Shown piece by piece: positions 1-6,060 of a DNA stretch of 6,561 bases (its first letter is position 1; each line of letters opens with the position of its first letter). Location: the NCBI GenBank assembly GCA_038133505.1, contig JAYPTI010000165.1:1-6561 (forward strand). Reading direction: 5' to 3'. The position numbers were made by a program, and so were the translations under genes. The notes beneath the pieces were generated by a model. It was not told the DNA's origin and ran no database searches. It saw only the letters and a list, made by a program, of their open reading frames with translations. This DNA is from JAYQUR01 sp038133505 (GTDB taxonomy: Bacteria; Pseudomonadota; Alphaproteobacteria; MPNO01; UBA830).

Positions 1-1049
1 GTCTCGATGATGGTGCCGAGCAAAACCATGAGCACGATATAGATCACCATCAGCTCGGTGAGGCCGAACCCCATCGAGATCAGCCAGTCGTTGAACGCGC
101 TCGGAAGGCCGACCACGCCGAGCATGCGGCTGTACATCGACGCCGAGATGATCAGGAACAGGATGGCGGCAGCGATGTGGCCGGTCTCGACCAGAACCCG
201 CCACAGGCCCTTCCATGTCAGGCGTTTCTTGATCACGCCGATGAGCAGCGCGCCGGCCGACCCTGCCGCGCCCGCTTCCTCGGGCGAGAACCAGCCGGTG
301 TAAATGCCGCCGAGCACGAGGACCACGAGGGCCATCACCGGAATAAGCAGCCGCACGATCTCGCCGGCCGACATGAACTCGAAATCGTCTTCGACGTCCT
401 GGCCGGCAAGCCGGGCCGCGGAACCGCCGACGAATTTCGGGGATACGTAGGACATCACGAAGATGCCGAGGATGAAGCAGACCGCAAGAAGAACGCCCGG
501 CAGGAAGCCCGCGATGAACATGTCGCCGACCGAGGTTTCGGCGACGATCGCGTAGATGATGAGCATCGACGAAGGCGGGATCAGCATCCCCAGCACCGAC
601 GACCCCGCGACGACGCCGACCGAGAACGGCCGGGTGTAGTTGAGCCGCAGCATCTCGGGAACGGCAATCCGGGTGAACACGGAGGCGGACGCGATCGACG
701 AGCCGGTGATCGAGGCGAACACGGCGTTCGCCGCTACCGTTGCCATGCCGAGGCCGCCCCTGATCCGTCGGAAGACCTGATCGGCGACCTTGTAGACATC
801 GGCGCCGAGTCCGATTTCGGCGGCTACGATTCCCATCAGCGCGAACAAAGGAATATTCGCGAATACGGCCTGCTGGATCGTGTCGTGCGTCGCCAGCGTC
901 AACAGGCTGACCGCGAGCTCCATGTTGCCCTTGAATATCCAGACCCCGATGAACGAGATCAGACCCAGCGAGATTGCGACATGCACCCCCGCATAGATGA
1001 ACAGGAGAATTAGCAGGACGGAGGCAATGCCGACTTCAACGCCGCTCAT
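1..1049 (-). CDS. dctM: TRAP transporter large permease DctM, partial (C-terminus beyond window)
   Basis: This is the large membrane subunit of a tripartite ATP-independent periplasmic (TRAP) transporter. It forms the ion-coupled transport path in the inner membrane and works with DctQ and the DctP binding protein. Translating the minus strand from ATG 1049-1047 gives 349 uninterrupted residues that run off the left edge. The family is usually about 425-440 residues, so roughly 80 are missing. The protein is almost entirely hydrophobic segments. Family motifs are clear: GSSIASASVFTRIAVPEM at residues 117-134, the re-entrant-type LIPPSSMLIIYA at 156-167, and a second-half copy TGWFSPEEAG at 251-260. 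A weak GGGG Shine-Dalgarno lies 10 nt upstream (1060-1063). The gene follows dctQ by 42 nt and is probably the last of a dctP-dctQ-dctM operon. Family identity is very sure; the substrate is not readable from this subunit. Confidence 0.95.
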   Translation of the reverse strand, partial: MSGVEVGIASVLLILLFIYAGVHVAISLGLISFIGVWIFKGNMELAVSLLTLATHDTIQQAVFANIPLFALMGIVAAEIGLGADVYKVADQVFRRIRGGLGMATVAANAVFASITGSSIASASVFTRIAVPEMLRLNYTRPFSVGVVAGSSVLGMLIPPSSMLIIYAIVAETSVGDMFIAGFLPGVLLAVCFILGIFVMSYVSPKFVGGSAARLAGQDVEDDFEFMSAGEIVRLLIPVMALVVLVLGGIYTGWFSPEEAGAAGSAGALLIGVIKKRLTWKGLWRVLVETGHIAAAILFLIISASMYSRMLGVVGLPSAFNDWLISMGFGLTELMVIYIVLMVLLGTIIE

Positions 1050-1091
1050 ACGATGATTTCCCCGGAATTTTTTTGGAGCGCGACGACTAAG

Positions 1092-1643
1092 TCACTCGCC
1101 CTTGAAGATTTTCAGGATATGGCCGCCTACCATGACGAGGAACTGGATCATCGTGACCAGGACAGCGGCGACGATGATGAGCTGCACCGGCCATACCGGC
1201 GCGGTGAACATGCCCTCGACACCGATATACCAGTTCTCTTCCCAGACCTGGATCAGGAATGGGATGCTGCCCCACAAGATGAGGAGCATGAAAATCCCGC
1301 CGAGAAGGTAGGTCACCACGCCCATGCCGTGCGCAATTCGCGGGCGGCGGCGCATCACCTGGTTGTAGAGCCCGTCGGATCGCGTCAGCACGCCTTGGCG
1401 GAGCGAGTCCGCGAGCTGCATGAATACGATGCCGACGATCGAAATCTCGATCATCTCGATCACGCCTATGATCGGCTGATTGAAAGCCGACCGGCCGATG
1501 GCTTCGGCGTTGATCAGAAGCATCAGGACCACGATCCAGCACGACCCCAAGGCGTTCATCCCGCCTACGATCGCTCCGAACGCGCGGAGCGGGGCGCTTT
1601 TGGGCGTCCCCGCTCCGGCGATTGTACCGTCAGTATCGGACAA
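1092..1643 (-). CDS. dctQ: TRAP transporter small permease DctQ
   Basis: This is the small four-helix membrane subunit of the TRAP transporter, which sits beside DctM and is needed for transport. It is 183 residues, normal for the family. Four hydrophobic segments are seen at about residues 26-46, 58-78, 107-128 and 152-174. The charged stretch between the second and third (LRQGVLTRSD, residues 81-90) and the E-x-x-E pattern in segment two (VIEMIEIS) fit DctQ. The start is a TTG at 1643-1641. It is preferred because AAGGAA (1653-1658) lies 9 nt upstream, overlapping the last codons of dctP, whose stop is only 6 nt before the start. This geometry suggests translational coupling. The first in-frame ATG is Met29, which would cut into segment one. 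The product is sure; the exact start is fairly sure. Confidence 0.93.
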   Translation of the reverse strand: MSDTDGTIAGAGTPKSAPLRAFGAIVGGMNALGSCWIVVLMLLINAEAIGRSAFNQPIIGVIEMIEISIVGIVFMQLADSLRQGVLTRSDGLYNQVMRRRPRIAHGMGVVTYLLGGIFMLLILWGSIPFLIQVWEENWYIGVEGMFTAPVWPVQLIIVAAVLVTMIQFLVMVGGHILKIFKGE

Positions 1644-1649
1644 GGGAGA

Positions 1650-2738
1650 CTATTCCTTGTCCCACTGGCGGAGGATCGGCTGCTTGGCCGCCCGCATCGC
1701 GTCCATGTAGGCAGACAGCATCTGGGTGGCGGGCATGCCCTTCTTGTCCAGATCCGCGGCCCAGTCCTTCGCGATGTTCGGCATCGACATCGCCCAATTC
1801 TTCCGGGCGTCATCCGACATCTGGACGATCACGCCGCCCTTCTTCTTGAACTCGCCATAGGCCTCGTCCGCGTCGGCGAGCGCCGCCTTGGCGGTGTAGT
1901 CCCGGTAGTCGGCGGTGACCGCATGGATCACTTCCTGGACTTCCTTCGGCAGGCGCTTGTAGGAATTCGCGTTCATCGTCAGCGCCTTGGAGTTGGCGGT
2001 GCCGATGTCGGCCTTGAGCATGTGGGTGGCGCCGCTGTCCACCAGCTTGAACGCCACCGCCGCGTCGGTCCACAGCATGGAGCCGTCGATCGCGCCGGTC
2101 TTGAACTGGTTGTAGTAGTGAACCATCGAGCCGATCACCGGCGTGGCGCCGGTTCCGGTCAGGTAACGCATGTTGATGCCCGCGCCGGCGATCTTCTTGC
2201 CGTTGAAGTCCTCGACCTTCTCGACCGCATCCTTGAAGAACATCTGATAGGAATCGATCACGGAGAAGCTGGTCAGCAGCACCTGGTTATGCTTCGCCCA
2301 GGCTTCCTTCATCGCCGGGAATTTCTCGGCCAGGGCATCGACGGTCTGCGACAGCAGAACCGGATCCTTGGTCACGAACGGCGTGACGTAGGCGACGGCC
2401 TGCAGCGGAACCTTGTCCTGATGGAACACGCTGGTCACGACGCCGATGTCGCCGAGCCCCTTCTGCATGCCCGTCATGACATGGCGGACCTTGACGATCT
2501 GTCCGGCGAAGGCCTGGTTCCAGTTGATCTTGTACTTGTCGCCGGCCGCCTTGAGGCGCTTGTCCGTCTCGGGGATGAAGTACTCGATGAAGGTCTTCAC
2601 CTGCAGGGCGCGCGGCGGGTAGCCGTCGACAGCGGTCAGGGAAATCGTTTTGGGCGCCGACAGCGCCGGCGCGGCATGGGCGGCGAGCGCCAGCGCAACG
2701 GCGCCGGCCCCGATCCCGAATTTACGAACTGCGTGCAT
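1650..2738 (-). CDS. dctP: TRAP transporter substrate-binding protein DctP
   Basis: This is the periplasmic solute receptor of the TRAP transporter (DctP family, SBP of PF03480 type); it delivers a carboxylate ligand to DctQM. The chosen ATG (2738-2736) gives 362 residues. It is followed by a signal peptide (MHAVRKF, then an Ala-rich hydrophobic core, with cleavage likely around residues 23-28) and preceded by AGGGAGGA at 2743-2750. A longer reading of the frame to 2840 would put 34 extra residues before the signal peptide and is rejected. Family features include the QKGLGDIGVV region (92-101), the hinge-region segment NGKKIAGAGINMRYL (179-193) and TGAIDGSMLWTDAA (214-227). In many DctP proteins the segment after GxKI carries the carboxylate-binding Arg (GxKIR). 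Here that place is Ala184 and the nearest Arg is Arg191, so the ligand may be bound differently. The neighbouring ring-cleavage dioxygenase suggests an aromatic acid, by inference only. Confidence 0.95.
   Translation of the reverse strand: MHAVRKFGIGAGAVALALAAHAAPALSAPKTISLTAVDGYPPRALQVKTFIEYFIPETDKRLKAAGDKYKINWNQAFAGQIVKVRHVMTGMQKGLGDIGVVTSVFHQDKVPLQAVAYVTPFVTKDPVLLSQTVDALAEKFPAMKEAWAKHNQVLLTSFSVIDSYQMFFKDAVEKVEDFNGKKIAGAGINMRYLTGTGATPVIGSMVHYYNQFKTGAIDGSMLWTDAAVAFKLVDSGATHMLKADIGTANSKALTMNANSYKRLPKEVQEVIHAVTADYRDYTAKAALADADEAYGEFKKKGGVIVQMSDDARKNWAMSMPNIAKDWAADLDKKGMPATQMLSAYMDAMRAAKQPILRQWDKE
1653..1658 (-). promoter_or_regulatory. Ribosome binding site deciding the dctQ TTG start
   Basis: The minus strand reads AAGGAA here, 9 nt before the TTG at 1643-1641. 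It overlaps the final Lys-Glu codons and stop region of dctP. It supports the rare TTG start and suggests that dctQ translation is coupled to dctP. Confidence 0.65.
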
Positions 2739-2742
2739 GGTA

Positions 2743-2750
2743 TCCTCCCT
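2743..2750 (-). promoter_or_regulatory. Strong ribosome binding site of dctP
   Basis: The minus strand reads AGGGAGGA, with its GGAGG core 5 nt before ATG 2738-2736. This places the dctP start directly at the signal peptide and excludes the longer upstream reading. Confidence 0.85.
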
Positions 2751-2769
2751 ATGCGTTTTTAAGTTCGAC

Positions 2770-2783
2770 TCACGAGGTCGTGA
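2770..2783. repeat. Inverted repeat, candidate operator for the TRAP operon
   Basis: TCACGA-GG-TCGTGA is a perfect 6+2+6 palindrome, 31 nt upstream of the dctP ATG. An outer AGTTC (2762-2766) and GAACT (2782-2786) extend the symmetry imperfectly. On the minus strand the palindrome follows a TTGAGT, so it would overlap the spacer of a weak sigma-70-like promoter, although no convincing -10 was found. The symmetry is seen directly; operator function is inference. No regulator gene lies in the window to pair with it. Confidence 0.4.
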
Positions 2784-2850
2784 ACTCAATACTATGAGGT
2801 TCGGCGCGTCTAGGAAATGCCTTTGTGGGTCGTTTCCCACCGATGGGGGG

Positions 2851-2872
2851 CGATCGGCAGGACCCGATCGGC
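2851..2872. repeat. Short direct repeat of a palindromic octamer in the divergent intergenic region
   Basis: CGATCGGC occurs at 2851-2858 and 2865-2872, start to start 14 bp apart; each copy contains the palindrome CGATCG. A weak inverted pair GTGGG/CCCAC lies just upstream (2825-2829 and 2836-2840). All sit between the divergent dctP and dioxygenase starts, where a shared regulator could bind. Function is unproven. Confidence 0.3.
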
Positions 2873-2918
2873 CTATTTGCCGCAGGACGCCCGCTTCCGG
2901 GGGCGCGCGGACGGATGC

Positions 2919-2924
2919 TATGCT
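2919..2924 (+). promoter_or_regulatory. Candidate -10 element of the dioxygenase gene
   Basis: TATGCT matches four of six positions of the sigma-70 -10 consensus. It would put transcription start about 32 nt before ATG 2963. The region 17-19 nt upstream (around 2894-2900, CTTCCGG) is a poor -35 match, which would fit an activated promoter or no promoter at all. Confidence 0.3.
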
Positions 2925-2962
2925 CGGCCGAACGTTACTGGATCGCCGAAAGGAGACCCGAT

Positions 2963-4117
2963 ATGGCTACCTCGACACAAGACGCCGGCGCCGGATCCAA
3001 CCGCGATGCGCGCCTCTCCTCGCTTTACGACAAGCTGGATTCCCGCGATATGGCGCCCTACTGGGCGGTCCAGAACCAGCGGGACGAACACGACGAGGAC
3101 GGCCAGGTCCTGAAGGCGCGCAAGGCGCTTCCCTATATCTGGAAATATTCGGAGATCGAGCCGCTGCTCTACGAAGCGGCTGAACTGATCACGATGGAGG
3201 ATTCGGAGCGCCGGTCGATCGTCCTCGTCAATCCGGGCCTGGCGCCTGTCCGCGCGACCGTCTCGACGCTGTACACGGCCTATCGGCTGAACGACCCGCG
3301 CGAGATCATGCCGCCGCACCGGCACTCGATCAACGCGGTCAGGATCGGCCTGACCGGCAACCAGAACTTCACCGGCGTCGAGGGCGAACCGATCGTCTTC
3401 GGCCCCGGCGACGTCGTGCTGACCCCCGCCGACGCCTGGCACAATCACGGCAATCACGGCGACGATTTCGCGGTCAACGTCAGCATTCTCGACCTGCCGC
3501 TGACGGAGGTACTGAACGCTGCGAGCTTCGAGCACGACTACAAGGAAGAAGAGGACGGAAAGCTCGTCTCGCGGCGCGAGCAGTCGGCGCGTTACTCGGA
3601 CGATCATTCCCACCGCACATATGGATACGGCGGGTTGCGGCCCCGTTTCATCGATCATAACCGCGGAACGGGCCGGCACTCGCCGATGTACGTCTATCGC
3701 TGGGAGCGCACGCGCGAACTGCTGGAGAGCTTCCGCGATCACGACGGCAGCCCGTGGGACGCCATCCAGGTGGAATACACCGATCCGATTTCGGGCCGCA
3801 CCGCCTATCCGACGATGACCTTCTTCGGCGAACTCCTGCGCCCGGGCGAAAAGACCCTCCCGCAGCAGCAGAACGCCAGCCAGGTCGTCTTCCCGTTCCA
3901 CGGCAACGGCTACAGCATCGTCGACGGCAAGCGCTTCGACTGGTCGCCGTTCGACGCCCTCGCCGTGCCGGGCGGCGCCTGGTACGAGCACGTGAACGGA
4001 TCCGACAGCGACGACGCGATCCTGTTCGTCGCGAGCGACGAGCCGACCCTCAAGACCCTCGGTTTCTACCGGCGCCAGGGAAAAACCGCGGACGGCGAGA
4101 TCGTCGCCCTCGACTGA
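2963..4117 (+). CDS. Gentisate 1,2-dioxygenase-like bicupin ring-cleavage dioxygenase
   Basis: This is a cytoplasmic Fe(II)-dependent two-cupin dioxygenase. The family opens the aromatic ring of gentisate, salicylate or 1-hydroxy-2-naphthoate using O2. The product has 384 residues; gentisate dioxygenases are usually about 340-380. The chosen ATG (2963) follows AAAGGAGA (2949-2956) at good spacing; a longer reading to 2825 lacks this. The N-terminal cupin has MPPHRH at residues 116-121 and TPADAWHNHGN at 154-164. His119, His121 and His160 are the expected iron ligands, followed by the family-typical GD after the last His (166-167). The second cupin (about 281-370) has QQQ at 301-303 where an HxH pair could sit, so it is probably metal-free, as is usual. 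A long charged linker (about 190-240) joins the two. The gene is divergent from the TRAP importer operon. Exact substrate is unknown; salicylate or hydroxynaphthoate type is equally possible. Confidence 0.85.
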   Translation: MATSTQDAGAGSNRDARLSSLYDKLDSRDMAPYWAVQNQRDEHDEDGQVLKARKALPYIWKYSEIEPLLYEAAELITMEDSERRSIVLVNPGLAPVRATVSTLYTAYRLNDPREIMPPHRHSINAVRIGLTGNQNFTGVEGEPIVFGPGDVVLTPADAWHNHGNHGDDFAVNVSILDLPLTEVLNAASFEHDYKEEEDGKLVSRREQSARYSDDHSHRTYGYGGLRPRFIDHNRGTGRHSPMYVYRWERTRELLESFRDHDGSPWDAIQVEYTDPISGRTAYPTMTFFGELLRPGEKTLPQQQNASQVVFPFHGNGYSIVDGKRFDWSPFDALAVPGGAWYEHVNGSDSDDAILFVASDEPTLKTLGFYRRQGKTADGEIVALD

Positions 4118-4171
4118 CGCGGGGCGCGTTTCCTCTCGGGACTTTCGGAAAAGAGGTCTGTCTGGGGGGCG

Positions 4172-4693
4172 TCAGGAACGTCCGGCGCCGGGCAGCGGCT
4201 CCGGAATGTCGATGTCTTCGTCGTCGCCGACGTCGATATCTTCCGCCATGCCGTCGTCCGTCGCAGGCGGGACGTCGCTCTCCGACGTGTTCGCCGGCGC
4301 GGGAACGTCCGCGGTTTCGGTTTCGGCCGCTGCGCCCTCCCCAATCGCATCGCCCGCGGGTGCGGGCGCTTCGGTCGGCGGTGCGCCTTCAGGCGCCGGG
4401 GCAGGTTCCAGGATTGCGACCTTTGCCTCGGCCTTGGGCCAGATCGTCGTGCGGACGACGTGCAGGTCGTAGTCGGCCTGCAGACGCAGCCAGAGCTCGG
4501 GCGTGGTTCCGAAATAACGCGCGAAGCGCAGCGCGGTATCCGGCGTAACGCCGCGTTTGCCGGCGACGATGTCGCTGATGCGGCCGACAGGAACGTCGAT
4601 GTCGCGCGCGAGCTTGTTGCGGCTGACGCCAAGCGGCGTCATCACCTGCTCGAACAGGATCTTGCCCGGATGTTTCGGTGCGTCGTCGGTCAC
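4172..4693 (-). CDS. higA: HigA/VapI-type antitoxin-like XRE regulator with long acidic tail
   Basis: This is a DNA-binding protein of the HigA addiction-module antitoxin family. Residues 7-81 carry the whole hallmark pattern: KHPGKIL near the N-terminus, a helix-turn-helix at about 23-48 (VSRNKLARDIDVPVGRISDI), then TPDTALRFARYFGTTPELWL and LQADYDL. Family members usually end near residue 95-105. This one continues to 173 with a Pro/Ala/Glu-rich, then strongly acidic tail (EDIDVGDDEDIDIPEP at about 151-166) that resembles no known domain. The start chosen is GTG 4693-4691, because GGA (within ACGGAAG) lies 8 nt upstream; an in-frame GTG at 4711 would add six residues. HigB normally sits directly upstream, but none is present on either side, so this looks like an orphan antitoxin or a repurposed regulator. 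Convergent with the dioxygenase gene, 54 nt apart. The direct repeat TCACG (4708-4712, 4715-4719) just upstream could be its own operator. Confidence 0.85.
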   Translation of the reverse strand: MTDDAPKHPGKILFEQVMTPLGVSRNKLARDIDVPVGRISDIVAGKRGVTPDTALRFARYFGTTPELWLRLQADYDLHVVRTTIWPKAEAKVAILEPAPAPEGAPPTEAPAPAGDAIGEGAAAETETADVPAPANTSESDVPPATDDGMAEDIDVGDDEDIDIPEPLPGAGRS

Positions 4694-4737
4694 AGCTGAC
4701 TTCCGTATCACGTCTCACGGCATGCCCCGTTGCCTTT

Positions 4738-4765
4738 CTTACAGAGAAAACACCCTGATATTCAA
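4738..4765 (-). promoter_or_regulatory. Candidate sigma-70 promoter of the higA-like gene
   Basis: On the minus strand, TTGAAT (complement of 4760-4765) and TGTAAG (complement of 4738-4743) are separated by 16 nt. They match four to five and four of six consensus positions. Transcription would begin near 4731, giving a leader of about 38 nt. The stretch is visibly AT-richer than its surroundings, as expected of a promoter. Confidence 0.4.
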
Positions 4766-4808
4766 CGTTTTTGATTCGGCCCATCGTTCAAATTCCACAA
4801 TCGCAACT

Positions 4809-4854
4809 GCTATTCCGTAGACCGTAGATCGAACTTCCGGCACGCCGGAATAGC
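4809..4854. repeat. Overlapping inverted repeats and a tandem 7-mer in the higA/epimerase divergent region
   Basis: Two inverted repeats share an arm. GCTATTCCG (4809-4817) pairs with CGGAATAGC (4846-4854), and TTCCGGC (4835-4841) pairs with GCCGGAA (4844-4850) across a 2-nt centre. The first extends by a G-U and a C-G pair. CCGTAGA is also repeated in perfect tandem at 4815-4821 and 4822-4828. The two pairings exclude each other in RNA; as DNA, the compact TTCCGGCAC-type palindrome could be a dimer-binding site. The surrounding 321-bp gene-free stretch (4694-5014) otherwise shows only the promoter candidates listed. Confidence 0.45.
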
Positions 4855-4894
4855 GGCGCGGACCGCTCGAAGGGCCGAAAGCGCCCGGCCGCCG

Positions 4895-4923
4895 GTGCCG
4901 CTTTACGCATGTTTAACGATAAT
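4895..4923 (+). promoter_or_regulatory. Candidate promoter of the epimerase gene with a CtrA-like half site
   Basis: GATAAT (4918-4923) matches five of six -10 positions; a weak GTGCCG (4895-4900) lies 17 nt upstream. The -10 overlaps TTAACGAT (4913-4920), one base away from the TTAACCAT half site known for CtrA in alphaproteobacteria. The leader to ATG 5015 would be about 85 nt. This is sequence resemblance only. Confidence 0.35.
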
Positions 4924-5014
4924 CTGCGACGCTTTGCCATTGTTCCGGACGGATGCTGCGACCGTGATGGGCGGCGCCGACATCCTCCGATACCGACCGA
5001 TCGAGGGACCTGGA

Positions 5015-6035
5015 ATGCGCTGGCTGATTACGGGAGGATGCGGTTTCATCGGCCGCGCGCTGGTGACGCAACTCGTCAAGGAAGGCGGCCACACCGTCCG
5101 CGTTCTCGACAACATGAGCGCCGGGTCCCGGCAGGCCTTCGCCGCCGTCACCGGATACCGCGAGACGCCGGCCCACGACGCCAGAGCCATGTCGGATATG
5201 TTCGAGAGCGGCAGCGTCGAGATGATCGACGGCGACATCCGCAACATGGCGCTGACCCTTCGCGCCGCGGAAGGCGCCGAGACGATCGTTCATCTCGCGG
5301 CAGCGCCAGGCATGACGGCCCCGACGATCGAACCGCACTTCGACAGTGAAACGACGGTGGCGGGAACCCTGAACCTTCTCGAGGCGGCGCGCCACTGCGA
5401 CGCCCGGCGCTTCGTCTTCGCGTCATCCAACGCGGCGCACGGCGAATACCGCACCGGCGGTAACGCGGCTGCGGCGCCGAGCCCGGCCTCGCCCTTCGGG
5501 GCTGCGAAACTCGCGGCCGAAGCCTATTGCACCGCCTATGCCGCGAGCTTCGGCGTTCCGGCCGTTTCGCTCCGCCTTGGCTGCGTCTACGGACCGGGCA
5601 ACGGCGCCGGCGTCGTCGGCCGTTTCATTGCCGGGGCGCTCAAGGGCGGCACCATCGAGATTTGCGGCGACGGCCGGCAGCTCCACGATTTCCTGTTCAT
5701 CGACGACGTCGCCGAGGCTTTCCGCCTTGCGGCCGACCCGGCGGGCAGTGAAGAGATCGCTGCAGGCGCGACCTATCAGGTCTCCGGCGGCGAGGAAACC
5801 AGCGTTGCGGAACTGCTCGACCTGCTCCGGCGCCTTGCGAAGCACGCGGGAGCGCCTGCCGCCCAGATCGACGACCGGCCCGCCGCGACGGGAGCCGTGA
5901 TGTCCGGTTANNNNNNNNNNCGCGGGACAGCCGCCGCTGCCCGGCTGGTCGCCGACCACCGATCTTGCGTCGGCTCTCGGCCGGACGCTCCGGGCCGCTG
6001 TCGAAAACTTGGCAAGTCGCTCCGCCGCAGCCTGA
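5015..6035 (+). CDS. NAD-dependent sugar epimerase/dehydratase (extended SDR), interrupted by assembly gap
   Basis: This cytoplasmic enzyme is of the nucleotide-sugar epimerase/dehydratase family (UDP-glucose 4-epimerase-like), supplying sugars for surface polysaccharide. ATG 5015 follows GAGGGA (5003-5008) by 6 nt, and the protein begins directly with the NAD-binding strand and glycine motif TGGCGFIG (6-13). Further marks are DGDIRN (72-77), VHLAA (92-96), FASSNAAHGE (135-144), VYGPGN (191-196) and GDGRQLHDFLFIDDVAEA (218-235). The usual catalytic YxxxK reads SPFGAAK, so Phe161 replaces Tyr while Lys165 is kept. After residue 298 the codon TAN enters the N run at 5911. The continuing plus-strand frame is closed by poor matches, whereas codons from 5922 read AGQPPLPGWSPTTDL and end at TGA 6033-6035, a typical family C-terminus. 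The true gap is therefore a multiple of three. If TAN is TAA or TAG the gene would stop there, which is less likely. A probable polysaccharide gene follows. Confidence 0.85.
5911..5920. other. Assembly gap of ten Ns inside the epimerase gene
   Basis: Ten undetermined bases follow TCCGGTTA. The coding frame before the run (codon starts at 5909) and the evident C-terminal frame after it (codon starts at 5922) do not agree with a 10-base gap. A missing segment of 9, 12, 15 or more bases would fit, so the run is probably a nominal scaffold spacer. Confidence 0.95.
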
Positions 6036-6041
6036 TTTCGA

Positions 6042-6060
6042 CCGTTAACTGAGTTAACGG
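6042..6060. repeat. Perfect inverted repeat after the epimerase gene
   Basis: CCGTTAAC-TGA-GTTAACGG is a perfect 8+3+8 inverted repeat starting 7 nt after the epimerase stop. A TTTTT run follows only at 6073-6077, 12 nt beyond the right arm, and the arms are not especially GC-rich. A classical intrinsic terminator is therefore doubtful; a protein-binding site or weak terminator are both possible. Confidence 0.55.

Noticed and set aside
177..1013. Long plus-strand open frame rich in Asp, Arg, His and Gln
   Set aside because: It is the antisense shadow of dctM; the composition is typical of reading a hydrophobic high-GC gene on the wrong strand.
1068..1074. Run of seven Ts between dctQ and dctM
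   Set aside because: On the operon's own strand it is a run of As, so it is not a terminator U tract; no stem precedes it, and it lies outside coding sequence.
1053..2762. 569-codon plus-strand open frame opposite dctQ and dctP
   Set aside because: It spans two well-identified minus-strand genes and their junction, with no family motif; it is a GC-driven shadow frame.
2918..3991. 357-codon minus-strand open frame opposite the dioxygenase
   Set aside because: It is antisense to a clear bicupin dioxygenase; Arg/Val/Asp-rich, without recognisable domain or ribosome site.
4132..4156. Possible terminator between the convergent genes (CCTCT 4132-4136 with AGAGG 4152-4156)
   Set aside because: Only 5 bp of stem with a 15-nt loop, and no T run after it on either strand.
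3754..4548. 264-codon plus-strand open frame across the convergent gene ends
   Set aside because: Extremely Arg/Pro-rich and overlapping both the dioxygenase 3' end and the antitoxin gene; a wrong-frame reading.
5423..5959. Minus-strand open frame through the N run
   Set aside because: Antisense to the epimerase and kept open only because Ns are not counted as stops.
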